Below, one piece after another: positions 5,816 to 7,252 of a stretch of 7,252 bases of DNA. Below the pieces are notes generated by a model that worked only from the letters and a program-made list of their open reading frames with translations, had not been told where the DNA came from and made no database searches. A program made the translations under genes and the position numbers. The stretch covers positions 1 to 7,252 of the forward strand of contig JAIUNH010000193.1 in NCBI GenBank assembly GCA_020161965.1, read 5' to 3'. Every line of letters starts with the position of its first letter. The first letter of the stretch is position 1. Source of the stretch: Pseudomonadota bacterium (GTDB taxonomy: Bacteria > Pseudomonadota > Alphaproteobacteria > CACIAM-22H2).

Positions 5816-6097
5816 ATGCGCACCCCCATCCATCCCGGCGAACATCTGGCCGAAGCGCTGAACGATTTGGGCCTGTCGGCGGCGGCGTTCGCGCGCCAAA
5901 TCGCCGTCCCCGTCAATCGCGTGACCGGCATTCTGAACGGCAAGCGCGCGATCACCGCCGACACGGCGCTGCGCTTGGGCCATTGGTTCGGCTCCAGCGC
6001 CGATTACTGGCTCAATCTGCAAAAGATCTACGAGTTGCGCCTTGCCGAGCGCGAAAGCGGCGCGAAGATCGCCAAGCTGCCCCGCCGCGCGGCCTAA
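5816..6097 (+). CDS. higA: HigA antitoxin, XRE-family HTH protein
   Basis: This 93-residue antitoxin starts MRTPIHPGEHLAEAL, the hallmark HigA N-terminus. A helix-turn-helix follows at about residues 20-57: LSAAAFARQIAVPVNRVTGI is the core, then NGKRAITADTALRL. The SADYWLNLQKIYELRLAE stretch that typically closes the family domain comes next. It should neutralise HigB by complex formation and repress the operon by binding upstream dyads. The ATG at 5816 is 10 bases after the higB stop, with a GAGGGC ribosome site overlapping that stop, so the two genes are translationally linked. The frame is open further upstream, but only as a shadow inside higB. The C-terminus is basic (KIAKLPRRAA). Confidence 0.92.
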   Translation: MRTPIHPGEHLAEALNDLGLSAAAFARQIAVPVNRVTGILNGKRAITADTALRLGHWFGSSADYWLNLQKIYELRLAERESGAKIAKLPRRAA

Positions 6098-6114
6098 CGA
6101 CGGAGAGCGATCCC

Positions 6115-7059
6115 ATGCCCGACAGCGTTCCCGCCCGTTTGAACCGCACGGCGTTGGCCGTTCCCGCCAGCCGGCCCGAATTGTTCGCGAAGGCCGCGCT
6201 CTCGGCCGCCGATCACGTCTTCCTCGATTTGGAGGATGCGGTGGCGCCGTCGGACAAAGCCAAGGCGCGCAAGAATGCGATCGATGGCCTCAACGACATC
6301 GATTGGCGGGGCGTGGGCAAAACCATTTCGGTGCGCGTCAACGGCGGCGATACCGAATGGATGTATCGCGACGTGATCGACGTCGTGGAGAAGGCGGGCA
6401 CGCGCCTCGACCTTTTGATGGTGCCCAAGGTCAACCGACCGGAAGACGTCATCGCGCTCGATATGTGGCTTAGCCAGATCGAACGCGCCAAGGGCATCGC
6501 CACGCCGATCGGTCTCGAATTGTTGATCGAGACCGCGCAAGGCCTCGCCAATGTCGAAGCCATCGCCGCTTCGTGCCCGCGCATCGAAGCGTTGATCCTG
6601 GGCTCGGGCGATCTCGCCGCGTCGATGGGCATGCGCACGACGAATATCGGCGGCTTGTCGCCCGCCTATACGATCGACGGCCGGATGAGCGACATCTGGC
6701 ATTACGCGCTCGCCCGCTTGGTCGTCGCCGCGCGGGCCGCCGGCAAGCGGCCGATCGACGGGCCCTATGCCGATTTCAACGATCCGCTGGGCCTGAAGGA
6801 ATCGGCCGCGCGCGCCGCGGCGCTGGGCTGCGAAGGCAAGATGGTGATCCATCCCACGCAGATTCTGCCGGTGAACGAGGCCTTCACGCCCGATCCGATG
6901 GAGATCGAGCGCGCCAAAGGCATCCTGCTCGCACTCGAAGAAGCCGCCGAACGCGGCCAAGGGGCCGCGACCTACGAGGGCCGGCTGGTCGATATCGCGT
7001 CGATCCGCCAGGCGCGGGCCTTGGTCGCCAAGGCCGATCGCCTGCGCCAATGGGCTTAA
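6115..7059 (+). CDS. mcl1: Malyl-CoA / beta-methylmalyl-CoA lyase family protein (HpcH/HpaI-CitE superfamily)
   Basis: This 314-residue enzyme resembles L-malyl-CoA/beta-methylmalyl-CoA lyase, which reversibly splits malyl-CoA into acetyl-CoA and glyoxylate, or methylmalyl-CoA into propionyl-CoA and glyoxylate. Visible motifs are VFLDLEDAVAP (36-45), Arg74 in SVRVNG, and Glu139 (LLIETAQG) and Asp166 (LGSGDLAASMG) as expected Mg2+ ligands. MVIHPTQ (243-249) follows, then the C-terminal GRLVDIASI with Asp293, matching the lid aspartate that I recall as catalytic in Mcl. The length fits Mcl (about 318), and the lid argues against a bare CitE fold. Malyl-CoA thioesterase or citramalyl-CoA lyase are the main alternatives, and substrate cannot be settled from sequence. 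The ATG at 6115 has CGGAGAG about nine bases upstream and lies 17 bp after higA with no visible promoter between, so it may be co-transcribed with higBA. Confidence 0.85.
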   Translation: MPDSVPARLNRTALAVPASRPELFAKAALSAADHVFLDLEDAVAPSDKAKARKNAIDGLNDIDWRGVGKTISVRVNGGDTEWMYRDVIDVVEKAGTRLDLLMVPKVNRPEDVIALDMWLSQIERAKGIATPIGLELLIETAQGLANVEAIAASCPRIEALILGSGDLAASMGMRTTNIGGLSPAYTIDGRMSDIWHYALARLVVAARAAGKRPIDGPYADFNDPLGLKESAARAAALGCEGKMVIHPTQILPVNEAFTPDPMEIERAKGILLALEEAAERGQGAATYEGRLVDIASIRQARALVAKADRLRQWA

Positions 7060-7088
7060 GGCTTGATTCGACGATGAAATCCGAAGGC

Positions 7089-7116
7089 GTGACATAACGC
7101 CCGAGCATGCTATAGA
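7089..7116 (+). promoter_or_regulatory. Candidate accA promoter very close to the start codon
   Basis: GTGACA at 7089-7094 and TATAGA at 7111-7116 are separated by 16 bp and match the vegetative hexamers at 5/6 and 4/6 positions. Transcription would start near 7122-7124, only a few bases before the ATG at 7126, so the message would be leaderless or nearly so. No good Shine-Dalgarno is seen (only CAGGGCC), which agrees. I see no hairpin terminator between the malyl-CoA lyase stop and this promoter. Confidence 0.5.
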
Positions 7117-7125
7117 CCCAGGGCC

Positions 7126-7252
7126 ATGACGCATTACCTCGAATTCGAGAAGCCGATCGCCGAGCTCGAAGGCAAGATCGAAGAGCTCAAGCGCCTGACC
7201 GGCGACGCCAATCTCAACATCGCCGACGAAGTCGCCAAGCTGCAAGGCAAGG
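7126..7252 (+). CDS. accA: Acetyl-CoA carboxylase carboxyltransferase subunit alpha, N-terminal fragment
   Basis: The 42 codons present read MTHYLEFEKPIAELEGKIEE and continue with LKRLTGDANLNIADEVAKL. This is the characteristic N-terminal helical segment of AccA (the xYLxFEKPIAELExKI pattern). AccA and AccD form the carboxyltransferase that moves CO2 from biotin to acetyl-CoA, giving malonyl-CoA for fatty-acid synthesis in the cytoplasm. The gene runs off the window edge, so the catalytic part is unseen. The start is secure because the N-terminal motif begins at this Met. Its position downstream of xerD fits a linkage I recall in alphaproteobacteria, here spread apart by the malate synthase-higBA-mcl block. 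Confidence 0.85.
   Translation, partial: MTHYLEFEKPIAELEGKIEELKRLTGDANLNIADEVAKLQGK

Noticed and set aside
7074..7097. Tiny ORF of seven residues (MKSEGVT) between mcl and accA
   Set aside because: It is too short to support, has no convincing ribosome site, and lies across the accA promoter.
6094..7245. 383-codon minus-strand open frame opposite malyl-CoA lyase and accA
   Set aside because: Antisense shadow of two recognised genes; its composition is a mirror of their codons.

Overview
The window looks like a piece of a GC-rich alphaproteobacterial chromosome, most like Rhodospirillales. The evidence is protein-level resemblance, strong G/C preference at third codon positions, and the gene set aroK / divergent small membrane protein - secreted repeat protein - xerD / accA. 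No database search was possible, so the taxonomic placement is an inference.

Layout. At the left edge (54-356, minus) lies the N-terminal half of a shikimate kinase (aroK); it stops just before the conserved glycine-rich motif. A 197-bp divergent intergenic region with several dyads separates it from a plus-strand operon. That operon contains a 46-residue single-pass membrane protein (554-694), a secreted Ala-rich helical protein of unknown function overlapping it by 20 bp (675-2435), and the tyrosine recombinase xerD four bases later (2440-3372). Next comes a full malate synthase A (3432-5420). It carries an unusual N-terminal tail of about 120 residues, rich in Lys/Ala/Pro and resembling a histone H1 tail. 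A strong intrinsic terminator (5435-5466) follows. After it are a higB-higA toxin-antitoxin pair (5521-5805, 5816-6097) and, 17 bp behind higA with no obvious promoter of its own, a malyl-CoA lyase family gene (6115-7059). The window closes with the first 42 codons of accA (from 7126), behind a promoter so close that the mRNA may be almost leaderless.

How the genes fit together. XerD serves chromosome-dimer resolution and AccA starts fatty-acid synthesis; from memory, xerD and accA are often neighbours in alphaproteobacteria. Here a glyoxylate/acetyl-CoA block lies between them. Malyl-CoA lyase can release glyoxylate from malyl- or beta-methylmalyl-CoA (ethylmalonyl-CoA pathway), and malate synthase condenses glyoxylate with acetyl-CoA to malate. 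A toxin-antitoxin module sits between these two metabolic genes.

Most worth a second look are the polybasic tail on malate synthase, the abrupt end of aroK, and the possible coupling of malyl-CoA lyase to an autoregulated toxin-antitoxin promoter. I found no CRISPR array, tRNA, rRNA or recognisable insertion sequence. No stretch above 300 bases lacks a gene.
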